From NCBI GenBank assembly GCA_050015355.1, contig JBEKBO010000041.1, positions 1 to 33,056 on the forward strand: a DNA stretch of 33,056 bases, read 5' to 3'. The first letter of the stretch is position 1; each line of letters opens with the position of its first letter. Both the position numbers and the translations under genes were made by a program. The notes under the pieces are model-generated. The model saw nothing but the letters and a program-made list of their open reading frames with translations, was not told where the DNA came from and searched no databases. This stretch comes from CAWBRT01 sp050015355. Lineage in GTDB: Bacteria; Acidobacteriota; Terriglobia; Terriglobales; Acidobacteriaceae. Of this stretch, positions 32,596 through 33,056 are shown piece by piece.

Positions 32596-32749
32596 GCTTC
32601 TTCAACGCGGGATAATATTTCGCGGCGGACTGAACAAACGCCGACTCTTTACTACTCCCACCAGGGGAGAGCTTCTGCTGAACAGTAGACGAATATCGCT
32701 CGGTCGCCCGGCACAGTGCCGCAAGCTTCTTCATCGCTTTCTGTGTCAT
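32582..32749 (-). CDS. Small antitoxin-like protein (55 aa) preceding Doc
   Basis: A complete ORF starting MTQKAMKKLAALCRATERYS and ending YYPALKKLAEK. An excellent ribosome site (AGGAAAAG) lies four bases before ATG 32749. Its stop sits 11 bases inside the toxin gene start, an overlap usual for antitoxin-toxin pairs. Basic and helical, it shows no recognised DNA-binding fold and no typical Phd motif, so it may be a novel partner of this Doc subgroup. It is intact although the toxin is broken. Function is inferred from position only. Confidence 0.65.
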   Translation of the reverse strand: MTQKAMKKLAALCRATERYSSTVQQKLSPGGSSKESAFVQSAAKYYPALKKLAEK

Positions 32750-32850
32750 GGCTTTTCCTTTTTGCCTAAACGCCTCTCCATCTATAACTTATGGATGCGC
32801 CGTGGACGCGCAGAGATGCAAGAAAAACGTTCGTCCTGCCTGTATTTAGA

Positions 32851-32882
32851 GACTTATATTTTGGGAGTTAAGTATATAAGTC
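32851..32882. promoter_or_regulatory. Inverted repeat upstream of the Doc antitoxin
   Basis: GACTTATAT (32851-32859) and ATATAAGTC (32874-32882) are perfect inverse arms with 14 bases between. They lie about 100-130 bases upstream of the antitoxin ATG in a very AT-rich region. A TTGACC-18-TATATA promoter-like pair on the minus strand is close by (about 32923-32894). It may be the operator of this module. Confidence 0.35.
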
Positions 32883-32994
32883 CCTATTTATATATAACGC
32901 ACTATACGCCGTGGTCAAGCGGGGGTTTTATAGTGCCTAGTATTACTACGTTAAGTTATTGACAGTTCTTTCGTCGGGTGCTACCGTTGCGAGC

Positions 32995-33056
32995 ATGACC
33001 GACGCCCAGGTCGAGAAGTGCGTAAGGCGCTTGCAACAGTTTCTGGCAGATCTGCT
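32995..33056 (+). CDS. Partial CDS at window end, maybe IS701-like transposase
   Basis: Only 20 codons are present, reading MTDAQVEKCVRRLQQFLADL. This start, with a helix ending FLADLL, is reminiscent of IS701-family transposases, but so little sequence makes the call weak. Upstream TTGACA (32959-32964) is 17 bases from TACCGT (32982-32987), a good -35 with a poor -10. The abrupt AT-rich sequence to the left could mark the element edge. The gene continues beyond the window. Confidence 0.4.
   Translation, partial: MTDAQVEKCVRRLQQFLADL

Overview
The window looks like a GC-rich, Gram-negative chromosome, most probably Acidobacteriota (Terriglobia-like). This is inferred from three clustered type IV pilins with six-residue leaders, a compact pilCBMNOP cluster interleaved with an ABC transporter, and dispersed TGTCATCCTGAG-type repeats. 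No 16S gene or other taxonomic marker is present.

Positions 1-4379 look like the decayed right end of an integrated element. They hold a tyrosine recombinase fragment (122-352), directly joined to two out-of-frame pieces of a NACHT/HEAT NTPase (353-1541), then a gene-poor stretch with small palindromes, one unknown small gene, a Sel1-repeat secreted protein and a 75-aa unknown. The stretch ends at 4335-4379 in the 3' half of a tRNA-Gln(CUG), from anticodon loop to CCA, with no 5' half. That is the expected form of an attachment-site copy at an island edge.

Positions 4562-16260 carry mixed housekeeping and regulatory genes: a HEAT-repeat protein, an orphan ModA-like binding protein, a DUF4258/MqsA-type toxin-antitoxin pair with a promoter palindrome, a triple-PAS histidine kinase, a galactarate dehydratase-like enzyme, a CheY-like receiver, an RNase D-like protein, a small membrane protein and an ErpA-like Fe-S carrier. 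Three dispersed repeats lie between them; one is a MITE-like element with 19-bp terminal inverted repeats.

Positions 16301-30614 are all on the minus strand and form a type IV pilus locus. In transcription order these are an M16 peptidase, three pilin genes, an ABC ATPase, an ABC permease, a TPR membrane protein (resembling the Myxococcus PilH/PilI/PilG set), LolA, PilC, PilB, PilM, PilN, PilO, PilP and a pseudopilin with a low-complexity tail. All three pilin genes have a candidate sigma-54 promoter. Each also has, 119-154 bp upstream of the -12 element, a pair of TGTCA boxes exactly 23 bp apart. This repeated layout points to one PilR-like activator controlling all three, and it is the most notable regulatory finding here.

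Positions 30852-33056 hold rlmN, then a Doc-type toxin gene broken by a one-base frameshift beside an intact 55-aa antitoxin-like ORF, and at the edge the first codons of a gene that may be an IS transposase.
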